Assembly: GCA_016714795.1 (NCBI GenBank)
Contig: JADKCA010000001.1
Location: forward strand, 744,001-808,000
From: Sphingomonadales bacterium
GTDB taxonomy: Bacteria > Pseudomonadota > Alphaproteobacteria > Sphingomonadales > Sphingomonadaceae
DNA: 64,000 nucleotides
Direction of reading: 5' to 3'
A program made the translations under genes and the position numbers. Positions within the stretch are counted from its first letter, which is position 1. Each line of letters starts with the position of its first letter. Below the pieces are notes generated by a model. The model saw only the letters and a program-made list of their open reading frames with translations, did not search any database and was not told the origin of the DNA. Below are positions 54,951 through 63,813 of the stretch, piece by piece.

Positions 54951-56519
54951 TTAGTTCACCATGCGCGCATTCTCGCCCCAAAAGGGAATGCGGAGTGCCT
55001 TTTTGTCCATCTTGCCTGCCGCCGTGCGCGGAATGCTGTCTACAAACGCAACCGATTTGGGGGCTTTCACCCCGCCCAGACGGGCCTTGGTGTGGGCAAT
55101 GATCGCGGCTTCATCAATCCCCTGCCCCACAACGATGGCGTGCACCTGCTCGCCCCATTTTTCGTGCGGAATGCCGATGACGGCACATTCGCGCACTTCG
55201 GCCAGTTCAGTGATCGCCGCTTCCACTTCGGTGGTGAAAACGTTGAACCCGCCGGAGACGACCATGTCCTTCTTGCGGTCCACGATATAAAGGAAGCCAT
55301 GCTCGTCACGCTTTGCCACGTCTCCGGTGTGGTGCCATCCAAAGGTTCGGACTTCCTCGGTCGCCTCGGGCTTTTCGAAATAGCTGTGCGAGACGAGCAC
55401 GCCGCGCACGACAATCTCGCCGGCTTCGCCCACGGGCAGCAGATTGCCGTCATCATCCATCAGCCCGACCTTCACCGAACGCGTCGGCTTGCCGCAACTT
55501 GCGAGCCGTTCGGGATGATCGCCCCGCGCGGCGGCCGCCACCACTTCGGGCGGTAACCAGGTGATGATCATCGGGCATTCAACCTGCCCATAGCCCTGGC
55601 ACATGCACGGCCCGAATGTCTCCACCGCCACGCGCAACTTTTCGGGCGAACAGGGCGAACCGACAAGGATGAAGATTTTCAGGCTGGAATAGTCATGTTT
55701 GTCGATCTGGGGCGAAGCGAGGCACTGATACATCGCGGTCGGCGGCAGATACATATGCGTGACGCGCTGTTCCTCAATCGTCCGCAGCACCTTTTCGGCA
55801 TCAAATCCCGGCAGGATGACCTGCGTCGCGCCCAGGCTGAGCGTGGAGAGTGCAATTGGTCCTGCCGCGTGCGTAATCGGCGCGGAAACGAGCGCGACCG
55901 GATGATCGGTGCGCCCGCCCATCGCGTCCGCCGCCGTTTCGATCATCGTGCCCCATCCGAGATTGGTGACGTTCGCGCCCTTGGACGGGCCAGTGGTGCC
56001 GCCCGTTGGGAAAATGCCGACCAGCTCATTCATGTTGCCGAACGCGTCGATCTCTGGTTCGACAAAGTCGGCAGCTGTCGTGCTGCCGACGAATTGTTCG
56101 AGAGAGGGGACGCCATCCAGTGCCTTGTCCATGCAGACCAGCTTGGTAAGGCCCGGGCACAGCGCGCGCAGTTCATCCACCTCATGCGCCAAGCTGGAAT
56201 GGAAGACGAGCCATTCGCAGCGGACATAGTTGATATAGGCGGCGTTAGCGTCGATCGCATTGCGGATGTTGACGGGAATCCACTTGCCGTTCGCACGCCA
56301 CATGGCAAGCAGCACGACCATCAACTGCGCGCTGTTGGGCGCGTAGAGCGCAAGGCATTCCTGATTTCCAAACCCGTTTTTCTGAAGCGCTGCGGCCAGC
56401 CGTTCGGTCTCTGCCTTGGTTTCGGCAAAGCTCAGCTTTTCGCCGGATTCAGTGTCGAACAGCGCCGTCCGGGCCGGATCAATGTCATGGCCACGGTCAA
56501 AATAGTCGATTGCACGCAC
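54951..56519 (-). CDS. AMP-dependent acyl-CoA synthetase / ligase
   Basis: A 522-residue ANL enzyme that activates a carboxylic acid as its CoA thioester. Conserved blocks are the P-loop GIFPTGGTTGPSKGANVT, QGYGQVECPMIITW, WHHTGDVAKRDEHGFLYIVDRKKDMVVSGG and the C-terminal catalytic Lys in PRTAAGKMDKKAL. The acid substrate is unknown; the surrounding genes suggest an aromatic or side-chain acid. It precedes the acyl-CoA dehydrogenase, consistent with side-chain beta-oxidation. Confidence 0.92.
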   Translation of the reverse strand: MRAIDYFDRGHDIDPARTALFDTESGEKLSFAETKAETERLAAALQKNGFGNQECLALYAPNSAQLMVVLLAMWRANGKWIPVNIRNAIDANAAYINYVRCEWLVFHSSLAHEVDELRALCPGLTKLVCMDKALDGVPSLEQFVGSTTAADFVEPEIDAFGNMNELVGIFPTGGTTGPSKGANVTNLGWGTMIETAADAMGGRTDHPVALVSAPITHAAGPIALSTLSLGATQVILPGFDAEKVLRTIEEQRVTHMYLPPTAMYQCLASPQIDKHDYSSLKIFILVGSPCSPEKLRVAVETFGPCMCQGYGQVECPMIITWLPPEVVAAAARGDHPERLASCGKPTRSVKVGLMDDDGNLLPVGEAGEIVVRGVLVSHSYFEKPEATEEVRTFGWHHTGDVAKRDEHGFLYIVDRKKDMVVSGGFNVFTTEVEAAITELAEVRECAVIGIPHEKWGEQVHAIVVGQGIDEAAIIAHTKARLGGVKAPKSVAFVDSIPRTAAGKMDKKALRIPFWGENARMVN

Positions 56520-56543
56520 GGGAAATATCCTTCGGGTCTGGAA

Positions 56544-57299
56544 TCAGTGAGCGGTCTGACCGCCGTCGATAATGAAGAGCGAGCCATTGATAAAGCTGGC
56601 AGCATCAGAGCATAGGTGCAGCACGGTGCCTGCAATCTCTTCAGGTTGCGCTGCGCGGCCGCTGATATTCTGCGCGAAGAAGGCCGCGCGGAACTCTGCG
56701 CTATCCGCCCAATGCTGCGTCATCGGCGTGACAACAAAGCCAGGGCCAATGGCGTTCACGCGGATGCCCTGTTGGGCATATTCAATCGCCGCCGCCTTGG
56801 TGAGACCGACCACGCCATGTTTGGCCGCAACATAGGCGGACATGTTGGGGTCTGCGATGACGCCACCAACCGACGCCGTGTTGACGATGGCCCCCTTCCC
56901 CGTCTTCAGAAAATGCCGGATTTCGGCCTGCATCGAGAGGAATACGCCCTTCAGATCGACATTGATGGCAAGGTTCCACTCATCAAGCGTCACTTCATGC
57001 AGCGGGCGTTGTTCGGGCAGCACTCCGGCATTGTTGAATGCCAAATCCATGCCACCAAAGCGAGACACACATTCAGCAACGAGCGCTTCGAGCGCAGCAG
57101 GATCGGTGACGTCGGTCTTGAGGAAGGCTGCTTTGCCGCCTTCCGCTTTGATCAGGCTGACGGTTTCCGCGGCCCGCGCATCAATGTCGCCGATCATGAC
57201 GGCGGCCCCTTCCCGCGCGAACGCCAAAGCGGTTGCCCGGCCAATGCCGGTTGCGCCGCCTGTTATCAGAACTGTTTTCCGTTCAAACCGCATCGTCAC
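56544..57299 (-). CDS. SDR-family oxidoreductase
   Basis: A 251-residue short-chain dehydrogenase. The cofactor loop is TGGATGIGRATALAFA, the NNAG motif is in LAFNNAGVLPEQRPL, and the catalytic Tyr and Lys are in MSAYVAAKHGVVGLTKAAA. The C-terminus (GSLFIIDGGQTAH) is normal. The Asp in IGDIDARA after beta 2 suggests NAD(H) preference. It starts the synthetase/dehydrogenase sub-cluster, with gaps of 24 bases on one side and 31 on the other. Confidence 0.9.
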   Translation of the reverse strand: MTMRFERKTVLITGGATGIGRATALAFAREGAAVMIGDIDARAAETVSLIKAEGGKAAFLKTDVTDPAALEALVAECVSRFGGMDLAFNNAGVLPEQRPLHEVTLDEWNLAINVDLKGVFLSMQAEIRHFLKTGKGAIVNTASVGGVIADPNMSAYVAAKHGVVGLTKAAAIEYAQQGIRVNAIGPGFVVTPMTQHWADSAEFRAAFFAQNISGRAAQPEEIAGTVLHLCSDAASFINGSLFIIDGGQTAH

Positions 57300-57330
57300 T
57301 CTCCTTGCCCTCCCGCGACGCGGAAGGGAA

Positions 57331-58338
57331 TTATTGGCCCGGATTGATCAGCACCTTGCAGTCATGGGTCCGTGTGCGCAAAGCTTCGAACCGGGCGGGC
57401 GTGTCACCCAGTGAAATCGTATCGGTGACGAGCAGACGCGGTTCGGCAGCGCCAGCATCCAGCGCGTCGAGGGCTTCCTCATATTCCTGCCGCGTGAAAA
57501 AGGCGGAGGTGATGAGGCGCACTTCCTTGGACAGCATGGCAAAGCTGTTGAATGTGTCTGGCCGGGTGCAAAGCCCCAGCAGGAGAATCGTCCCGCGCTT
57601 GCGGACCTGACTGACAGCCTGTTCGATCAGGCCCGGCACGCCAACGCATTCAAACACAATGTCCGCTGGCCCTCCCAGCGCGCGATGTGCGCCGCCAACC
57701 GGGTCAGCGGGATCAACGGCAAAGCCCGTCGCCCCCATTGCCAGCGCGCGCTCCTCTTGCCAGTTTGCAAGATCCTGAATGACAACATCCGCCGCGCCCT
57801 TTCGCCGCGCCCAGAAGGCGACCGCCAGCCCGATCGGTCCAGCGCCAAGGATCAGCACCTTGTCCCCCGCCTTCAGGCCCGACATGTTGACGCCATGCAG
57901 CGCCACCGCCAACGGCTCGATAATTGCGCCATCGGCCATGCTGGCGGATTGCGGCAGGCGAATGCACTGGTTCGGCTTGGTCACTGCATATTCGGCATAA
58001 CCGCCGCCTTGCAGGCCGAACGCATCGCACCACGCCACCTCCCCTGCTTTGCAGGATGCGCATTGGCCACAGCTTTGCAGGGGGATGACAGAGACGAGAT
58101 CGCCCAAGTCGAGCCCCTCCACCCCCTTCCCCAGCGCCACGACTTCGCCAGCAAATTCATGACCCAGCACCGAACCCGGCCCCTGACCATAGGCCGGGTC
58201 TTCGGTCATGTGCAGATCAGACCCGCAAATCCCGCAGCGCCCCACCTTGACCACCACTTCGCCGGCGTGAGGCGTGGGATCGTCGATGGTTTGAACTGTG
58301 AGAGGTTTGTGGAGCCCCTGCATGATGGCGGCGCGCAT
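57331..58338 (-). CDS. zinc-dependent alcohol dehydrogenase
   Basis: A 335-residue medium-chain dehydrogenase. Catalytic zinc ligands are in GRCGICGSDLHM and GHEFAGEV. The four-Cys structural zinc lobe reads CGQCASCKAGEVAWC. The Rossmann motif GAGPIGLAVAFWARRKG follows. I start at ATG 58338 (MRAAIMQGL); the longer frame to 58416 translates a REP-like palindrome (SRAGGN) and is not credible. The likely role is oxidation of a hydroxylated intermediate of the cluster. Confidence 0.9.
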   Translation of the reverse strand: MRAAIMQGLHKPLTVQTIDDPTPHAGEVVVKVGRCGICGSDLHMTEDPAYGQGPGSVLGHEFAGEVVALGKGVEGLDLGDLVSVIPLQSCGQCASCKAGEVAWCDAFGLQGGGYAEYAVTKPNQCIRLPQSASMADGAIIEPLAVALHGVNMSGLKAGDKVLILGAGPIGLAVAFWARRKGAADVVIQDLANWQEERALAMGATGFAVDPADPVGGAHRALGGPADIVFECVGVPGLIEQAVSQVRKRGTILLLGLCTRPDTFNSFAMLSKEVRLITSAFFTRQEYEEALDALDAGAAEPRLLVTDTISLGDTPARFEALRTRTHDCKVLINPGQ

Positions 58339-58374
58339 GGGACGTTCTACTCCTAACTCTTCGTCTGGCTTTTC

Positions 58375-58400
58375 GTCATTCCCGCCTGCGCGCGAATGAC
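58375..58400. repeat. REP-like palindrome
   Basis: gtcatt at 58375-58380 and aatgac at 58395-58400 flank a GC-rich core. This gtcattcccgc...gaatgac unit is a well-known dispersed bacterial repeat. It lies in the 74-base gap between the MBL-fold gene and the alcohol dehydrogenase gene. Confidence 0.65.
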
Positions 58401-58412
58401 AGGGTGAAGATG

Positions 58413-59291
58413 TCACTCATCCCAAGGCGGAATTTCGCCGGTCGCCACCTGCGTGGGGATGCACAGCAGGAAGCAGAAACCTACATCGATCGCCTTGGGA
58501 TAGGCTTTCTGAAGCATGGCCATCATCTCCTTGGATGTCTTGGCCTTTTTGGAAAGCGCGATGAACTTGACGATATAATCGCGCGACCATGTGATGCTGG
58601 CGGGCGAATCCACCAGTCCCGGCCTGGTGTGGCCGGGGATGACACGCAGCGGCTTCTTCGCCGCGAGATCATCAAGCACCTTGATCCAGTTCTGATACCG
58701 GTCGGGCGTGTGTTCCCCCAGCCAGAGATACATGCCGTTATAGACGACATCGCCCGCAATCAGCGTCTTTGCCTCGTCATCCCAGACGATGGTGGAGCGC
58801 ACATGATCGCCTTGCATCGGGCCGATAATCTCGAGTTTATGGCCTTCCAGCGTAAAGCTCTCCCCCTCCAGCCCGGCAGGCACAACCGGTCGGCGCGGAG
58901 CATTGGGGCCAAGCTGTTCGCTCCATCGCGCGAACTTGATCGGGACGGAGCGGGTCATGTCCTTCACCACAATGGGTGCGGCCAGCAACTTCGCATCCGG
59001 AAACGCGTCGGCCAGAACATCGAGCCCGAAGAAATGATCCGGGTGGTCGTGCGTGATGATGACTGCCTTGAGCGTCTTGCCGCTATCGAGAATGTCCGCG
59101 ACCACACGATAGGCGTCGGCGCGGCTAAACGGCACGTCGATCAGCACCGCGTCCTTCTCACCCTTCACCAGCGTGATGTTGGCGTGCATCGACGTGACGC
59201 TTGTGCGGATCACCTGATAGTCAAGTGGCGCGGCAATCGCGGGCGAGGCGGAGAAGGCTGCAAGGGCCAAAAGCCAACGCGGCGTCATCAC
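58413..59291 (-). CDS. secreted MBL-fold metallo-hydrolase
   Basis: A 292-residue metallo-beta-lactamase-fold protein with a signal peptide (ending near ASPAIA). The zinc motif is IITHDHPDHFFGLDVL, with a further metal Asp in LIAGDVVYNGMYLW and His in IPGHTRPGLVDS. The reaction is probably hydrolysis of a lactone, thioester or similar ester in the periplasm. The start overlaps the flavoprotein stop upstream by 4 bases, so it is part of the same operon. Confidence 0.88.
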   Translation of the reverse strand: MMTPRWLLALAAFSASPAIAAPLDYQVIRTSVTSMHANITLVKGEKDAVLIDVPFSRADAYRVVADILDSGKTLKAVIITHDHPDHFFGLDVLADAFPDAKLLAAPIVVKDMTRSVPIKFARWSEQLGPNAPRRPVVPAGLEGESFTLEGHKLEIIGPMQGDHVRSTIVWDDEAKTLIAGDVVYNGMYLWLGEHTPDRYQNWIKVLDDLAAKKPLRVIPGHTRPGLVDSPASITWSRDYIVKFIALSKKAKTSKEMMAMLQKAYPKAIDVGFCFLLCIPTQVATGEIPPWDE

Positions 59292-60910
59292 AAAATCCCC
59301 GATTTGCCGGGAGAGAGAATATGGTTCGGATCAATCGCATTCTTCAACAGCGCGTTGAAGTCGCGGTTAACCTTGCCATATTGCTCCGCCACCAGCCCCA
59401 TTGAATTGACGCCGGTGCGATAGCTGGCCCAGCCCTTCTTGCCGAATTCGGTCACAAGTTCGCGATAGCAGGCGTCTGCCTTCTTCTCCTGCGCGGGGTC
59501 GCTCTTGTCGAACAGCAAGGCGATGATGTGGTGCAGGTCGCGCCATCCGATGGCGTAGGCTGCCGTATAATCGAAACCATGCTTGTCCAGGATCGAACGG
59601 GCCAGAGACGTTTGCGCCTGTGCCTCCTTGCCCTTGGCGGCAGCCACCGGCGCAAACCAGGCCAATCCGCCCCCTGCCCCGCGCCAGCGCAGCAGGCCGA
59701 TTTCGTCCAGATTGAGACCGCCTTCCATCAGCGTCTTGTGGTGGTGGAACCATGGGTTGTCCCCCATTTCAGCCTCGGTCATCACTTCGCCACCACTTGG
59801 CGTCAAGGCGCCACGAATGATCGGTTCGATGGCGGCGACCGTCTGTTCGGTGCCATAAAGCGCGAAATAGGTGTTCCACATGCCAAGGCCGTTCGCCTTG
59901 GCAGCTTTCTTCACCGAGTCATCATCGAGCGGTCTGTCATCCGGCACAATCTCGTTGCGGCGCTTGAACATGGCGAGTTGGTATGACGCACTCATCATCA
60001 AGTTCACATTGGGGATGAGGCTGGCCACACGCAGCGGGCGCATTGCGTCAATGATTGCAGGCACATCATCCATATTGTTGTGACGCACCATGAAGGGCTT
60101 GTAGACCGGTGGCTTGGGCATCAGCCACATGCCCATTTTGGTTACGACACCGAAGTTGGATTGCGTGAACAGTCCATCGACATAGGGTCCATAGCCCCAT
60201 TTGAAGGCTTGCCACGCCGTTGAGCCTTCAATGCTGCCCATGCCCGTTCGCATGATTTCACCATTCGGCAGAACCACTTCCATGCCGCATTGGAAGGTGA
60301 AATGTTCGCCATAGGGCGTGTAACCCACACCGCGATCCAGCGTATTGCCCACCGGCGAGGCGATGGGGCCAACCGTCGGCACATCAATCCACAGCGGGAT
60401 ATTATTCTCGTCAAGATAGTCCTTGAGCTGCTGATAGGTGACACCCGGTTCCAGCAACGCCGTGCCGAGATCCGCATCGACTTCCAGAATGCGGTTCATG
60501 CGCTTCATATCGAGCACGATCTGCCCCGGCGTTGCAGGGGCCGCCATGCCATAACCCATGTTCTTGCCGGTCGAGATTGTCCAGATCGGCTGTTTGAACT
60601 TGTTGGCGATGCGGACGATTTCCTGCACTTCCTCAACGGTTGCTGGCGCAACTGCGCCAACCGGCGTGTGCACTTTGTTGGGGTCAGGAATATATGTCTT
60701 GCTCCAAGGCTTGACCGAGTCCGCGTCACCAAAGCACCATTCATCACCCACAACCGAACGCATCGCCTTGATGGCCCCGGCAAAATCGGCCTTGGACACG
60801 CCGGGAGCCAGTGTTGCAGGTTCCTGCTTGCATCCGGCCAGACCCAAAGCAGCGGCCCCCAGCGCGCCCGCGCCGAGCATCATGCGCCGATCAAGTTCAA
60901 ATCCGCTCAT
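59288..60910 (-). CDS. 4-cresol dehydrogenase-like flavoprotein (VAO/PCMH family)
   Basis: A 540-residue FAD enzyme of the vanillyl-alcohol oxidase/p-cresol methylhydroxylase family. The FAD-binding PP-loop region includes IWTISTGKNMGYGMAAPA, LEPGVTYQQL and GNTLDRGVGYTPYGEHFTFQCGMEV. The C-terminal cap ends HILSPGKSGIL. A twin-arginine-like signal with a lipobox-like end (DRRMMLGAGALG, LAGC) predicts export. Enzymes of this group hydroxylate the benzylic carbon of 4-alkylphenols using water and pass electrons to a cytochrome. The next gene upstream encodes a small cytochrome c, matching that partnership. Confidence 0.86.
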   Translation of the reverse strand: MSGFELDRRMMLGAGALGAAALGLAGCKQEPATLAPGVSKADFAGAIKAMRSVVGDEWCFGDADSVKPWSKTYIPDPNKVHTPVGAVAPATVEEVQEIVRIANKFKQPIWTISTGKNMGYGMAAPATPGQIVLDMKRMNRILEVDADLGTALLEPGVTYQQLKDYLDENNIPLWIDVPTVGPIASPVGNTLDRGVGYTPYGEHFTFQCGMEVVLPNGEIMRTGMGSIEGSTAWQAFKWGYGPYVDGLFTQSNFGVVTKMGMWLMPKPPVYKPFMVRHNNMDDVPAIIDAMRPLRVASLIPNVNLMMSASYQLAMFKRRNEIVPDDRPLDDDSVKKAAKANGLGMWNTYFALYGTEQTVAAIEPIIRGALTPSGGEVMTEAEMGDNPWFHHHKTLMEGGLNLDEIGLLRWRGAGGGLAWFAPVAAAKGKEAQAQTSLARSILDKHGFDYTAAYAIGWRDLHHIIALLFDKSDPAQEKKADACYRELVTEFGKKGWASYRTGVNSMGLVAEQYGKVNRDFNALLKNAIDPNHILSPGKSGIL

Positions 60911-61224
60911 TTGCCGTGTTCCTTCTCATTGGCCTTGCTGGCGGAAATCCATTGGGCGAGTGCATCCATCTCGTCGGGCGTCACTTCGGTGGGGCGGAAG
61001 GCGGGCATACCGTTGCGGCCATGCCGGGCAATGTCCTTGATGGTCTCCACGGGCAATTGTCGGCCCAGAATGATCGGCCCGACATTGCGGCCATGGCAAT
61101 AGCCGCAGATCTTGGCGTAAACGATTTCGGGGGCGCGTTCGCCTGGCACCTCCCCCAGTTTCTGCGCGGCATAGGCCGCCGTGGCGAGCTCCATCGCGGC
61201 GGCCAGAGCGATCATGCGTTTCAT
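60907..61224 (-). CDS. small cytochrome c, partner of the flavoprotein
   Basis: A 105-residue periplasmic class I cytochrome with signal peptide (ending near TAAYA). The haem site CGYCH is in AKICGYCHGRNVGP and the axial Met is in RHGRNGMPAFRPTE. The size matches the cytochrome subunit of 4-cresol dehydrogenase. It overlaps both neighbours by 4 bases. Two electrons from the flavin would pass through it to the respiratory chain. Confidence 0.88.
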   Translation of the reverse strand: MKRMIALAAAMELATAAYAAQKLGEVPGERAPEIVYAKICGYCHGRNVGPIILGRQLPVETIKDIARHGRNGMPAFRPTEVTPDEMDALAQWISASKANEKEHGK

Positions 61225-62045
61225 TTGAAATTCCCCAATTGCACGCCGCCATCGATCACCACATGCGCGCCGGTCATGAAGGCAGAGGCGTCAGACGCCA
61301 GCAGCAGCGCCAGCGGTTTTATCTGATCTGTTTCCGCCATGTGACCCAGCGGGATGGTCTTTTCGAATGACGTCTTGGCGTCAGGGTTTTTCTTCACCCA
61401 GCCGTCACCAATGTTGGTGACGAACGGCCCCGGCGCGATGGCGTTCACGCGGATGCCAAACTCCGCCAGCTCCAGCGCGGCATGGCGAACCAAGTGCAGC
61501 ACGCCAGCCTTGGCAGGCATATAGGGTATGCCCACAATCGCTTCATTGATGATCCCCGCGTTGGAGGCGGTGGCGATGATCGAGCCCTTGCCGCCGCCCG
61601 CCCTCATGCAGCGCACGGCCTCTCGGATCGTGTAAAATGCCCCGCTGAGATTGATGTCGATCGAGCGCGCCCATTTGGCTGGATCATATTGGTCGATCCG
61701 CCCCAGCGGATTGCGCTCCCCGGCGGGAGACCAGAAGCCATTACCAGCATCCCAGCCGGCATTGGCAAAGCAGATGTCGAGCCCGCCATAGGCCGCAACA
61801 TGTGCATCGAATGCCGCGGAAACCTGAGTCAGATCGGCGATGTCGCACTGCACGGCCCGCGCCTCGGCCCCTTCGGAGCGAAGCCGCGCGGCTTCGCGTT
61901 CTGCCCCTGCCCCGTCCAGATCGGCGAGCGTGACCTTCGCGCCCGCTTCGGCCATGGCTTCGGCATAGGCCAAGCCGATGCCGGAGGCTGCCCCCGTCAC
62001 CAATGCGCTGCGGCCCGTGATGTTGAACTGGTCGAGTGTTGTCAT
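61221..62045 (-). CDS. SDR-family oxidoreductase
   Basis: A 274-residue SDR with TGAASGIGLAYAEAMAEAG, Asp-ending beta 2 (TLADLDG, NAD preference), an ICFANAGW variant of the NNAG motif and the catalytic pair in GIPYMPAKAGVLHLV. It ends ASAFMTGAHVVIDGG. Coupled by ATGA overlap to the cytochrome gene and to the Rieske gene, so it probably oxidises the alcohol made by the flavocytochrome to the ketone or aldehyde. The substrate is inference. Confidence 0.9.
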   Translation of the reverse strand: MTTLDQFNITGRSALVTGAASGIGLAYAEAMAEAGAKVTLADLDGAGAEREAARLRSEGAEARAVQCDIADLTQVSAAFDAHVAAYGGLDICFANAGWDAGNGFWSPAGERNPLGRIDQYDPAKWARSIDINLSGAFYTIREAVRCMRAGGGKGSIIATASNAGIINEAIVGIPYMPAKAGVLHLVRHAALELAEFGIRVNAIAPGPFVTNIGDGWVKKNPDAKTSFEKTIPLGHMAETDQIKPLALLLASDASAFMTGAHVVIDGGVQLGNFK

Positions 62046-63103
62046 GCGTCCCCTGCCTCTGCCTTGATCATTTTCTGCAACAACCGCCGTGCGCGAATGC
62101 CGCCGCCGTCACCGCTCAGCACAAGCGGTTCCATGTCCCAGAAGTCACGCCCTGCCATCAGGCGGTGCGCATCGCGGATGATGGGCAAATCCTCATGTTC
62201 GAACGCAAAGGCAAGCGCGCTGCGCAAGCCTTCGCTGAAGTCGGTATCGCCGAGTGCATAATCGCGCGCGGTGGCCCAGAGATAATGGGTGCTGTCCGGA
62301 GTTTCGGGCGTGAAAGCATGGAGGGAAAGCAGTGCCTTCATCTCGGGCACTGGCGTGCCGGGCTCACCGCTGCGATAGTCGAAAAACAAATTGGCAGGCG
62401 CGTGCCATGTCACCTCGCCGAAATAGTCCTGCTTGCGGCCCTCCACGCCCAGCACAGCCGCCAGCGCGGGCGAGATATAGTCATTCTCGCGGGTGTAGCG
62501 CGAATAGGCCCGTTCGCCATCCTGCCAGAATTTGCGCTCGCCGATTGTGAAGGCGTTGGCCACCAGCGCGGGGTGGACGAAATTGGCGTGGCTGAGATCA
62601 AGGATATTGTCGGTGTAAAGCTCGTAATGGCCTTCCGCGAGTGTCGCCCCGCGCACTGCTTCCCAAGCCGGATCATCCAGCCACGCGAAATCAGGGATCA
62701 GCGCCGGGTCTGCCTTGGCCGCATCACCCATCCAGATCCACAGCAAGCGATAGCGTTCGATCAGCGGATAGGCGGGCAAAGAGACCTTCGGCGGCGCCTC
62801 CCCCTGATGCGGATTGAATACGCAGGCCCCGGCCCCGTCAAACCGCAGTCCGTGATAGGGGCAGGCGAGCGCGCCTTCGATCACCCGTCCATCACCGAGG
62901 GCTGCAAAGCGGTGCGGGCAGCGCCCGCCTATCGCCTTGGCAACTCCGTCGCCGTCGCGGAAAAGCGCGACAGGTTCTTCCAGAAACACCTTGGCTTGCG
63001 GCGTCTCGCCCAGTTCATCGGCCCAGCCTGCCGCATACCATGTATTGCGGAGGTATGTGCCACGCTGGCCAGAAAGTTTGGGAATGCTGCCGTTGGTGCC
63101 CAT
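62042..63103 (-). CDS. VanA-like Rieske oxygenase
   Basis: A 353-residue Rieske oxygenase of the vanillate O-demethylase type. It starts with YLRNTWYAAGWADEL. The [2Fe-2S] ligands are in GRCPHRFAALGDGR and ALACPYHGLRFDG, and the iron site is in ILDLSHANFVHPAL. Members remove aryl methyl groups or hydroxylate side chains. No reductase (VanB-like) gene is adjacent in the window. It is the first gene of the overlap-coupled string down to the MBL-fold gene. Confidence 0.9.
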   Translation of the reverse strand: MGTNGSIPKLSGQRGTYLRNTWYAAGWADELGETPQAKVFLEEPVALFRDGDGVAKAIGGRCPHRFAALGDGRVIEGALACPYHGLRFDGAGACVFNPHQGEAPPKVSLPAYPLIERYRLLWIWMGDAAKADPALIPDFAWLDDPAWEAVRGATLAEGHYELYTDNILDLSHANFVHPALVANAFTIGERKFWQDGERAYSRYTRENDYISPALAAVLGVEGRKQDYFGEVTWHAPANLFFDYRSGEPGTPVPEMKALLSLHAFTPETPDSTHYLWATARDYALGDTDFSEGLRSALAFAFEHEDLPIIRDAHRLMAGRDFWDMEPLVLSGDGGGIRARRLLQKMIKAEAGDA

Positions 63104-63116
63104 CGGTCAGGCCCAT

Positions 63117-63230
63117 CCGTCATGCTGAACGTGTTTCGGCATCCATGCCGCAACCTTGAAGCGCAACTGATAGGTGCCAAACCTGCTCTGACATTGAGGC
63201 ATGGACCCTGACACAAGTTCAGGGTGACGG
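63117..63230. repeat. imperfect inverted repeat pair (REP/BIME-like)
   Basis: Two 31-base arms, 63117-63147 (ccgtcatgctgaacgtgttt...) and 63200-63230, are inverted copies differing at about nine positions. The second arm contains its own dyad ccctgacacaagttcaggg. The pair fills the gap between the Rieske gene start and the cupin gene stop. Confidence 0.65.
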
Positions 63231-63268
63231 AAATCTTGTCGTGGACGGACAGGAATTGTCACTCCCCC

Positions 63269-63802
63269 CTACAGATACAGCGCCGGATTGAGCGCAATCC
63301 CATGCTCTGTGCAATAGCTTTCATAGTGATTCATGAACCACCACACGTCCAGCGTTTCGACATGATTGCCATGCTCGTCAAAAAACTCGTTCGCGCCCTG
63401 CATGTGGAACAAGGCCTTCATGCCGCCGGGATTGTCCGTCACCAGCGTGTGCGCCGTACCGGGCGTTTCGGTGATGAAATCGCCGGGGCCGCACACCCAG
63501 TCATATTCGAGATAACGGAAATTGCCTTCCAGACCGACCGCCCACACCTTGCCGCGATGCTTGTGCGTGCCGATGACGCCCGGGCCTTTGATCCAGAGAA
63601 TATTGACGTAGATATTCTCTTTGGGGTCAAACGCCAGATGCCGGATCGCGGCATTGTCTCCGAAGGGAACCCAAGGGCTTTCGGCTTCGTCCGATCCGAC
63701 ATAGGTGCCTTCGGAACCCCGCGCCTTGATGATGTCTCCGTAAAGTTCAGGCACGTTGACGATCTTGTATGCGCCTGATGGCGGGGCTTTCATACCGGAC
63801 AT
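63269..63802 (-). CDS. 2,4'-dihydroxyacetophenone dioxygenase-like cupin
   Basis: A 177-residue single-domain cupin. The metal-binding His set is visible in GPGVIGTHKHRGKVWAVGLEG and PGTAHTLV. It ends DVWWFMNHYESYCTEHGIALNP. The nearest named family is 2,4'-dihydroxyacetophenone dioxygenase, which cleaves the side-chain C-C bond to an aromatic acid and formate. ATG 63802 (MSGMKAPP) follows aaggaac; the frame to 63859 is weaker. It is a tandem paralogue of the next gene. Confidence 0.78.
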   Translation of the reverse strand: MSGMKAPPSGAYKIVNVPELYGDIIKARGSEGTYVGSDEAESPWVPFGDNAAIRHLAFDPKENIYVNILWIKGPGVIGTHKHRGKVWAVGLEGNFRYLEYDWVCGPGDFITETPGTAHTLVTDNPGGMKALFHMQGANEFFDEHGNHVETLDVWWFMNHYESYCTEHGIALNPALYL

Positions 63803-63813
63803 GATGGTGTTCC

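Noticed and set aside
58339..58416. N-terminal extension of the zinc alcohol dehydrogenase
   Set aside because: It translates a REP-like palindrome; the family starts at MRAAIMQ.
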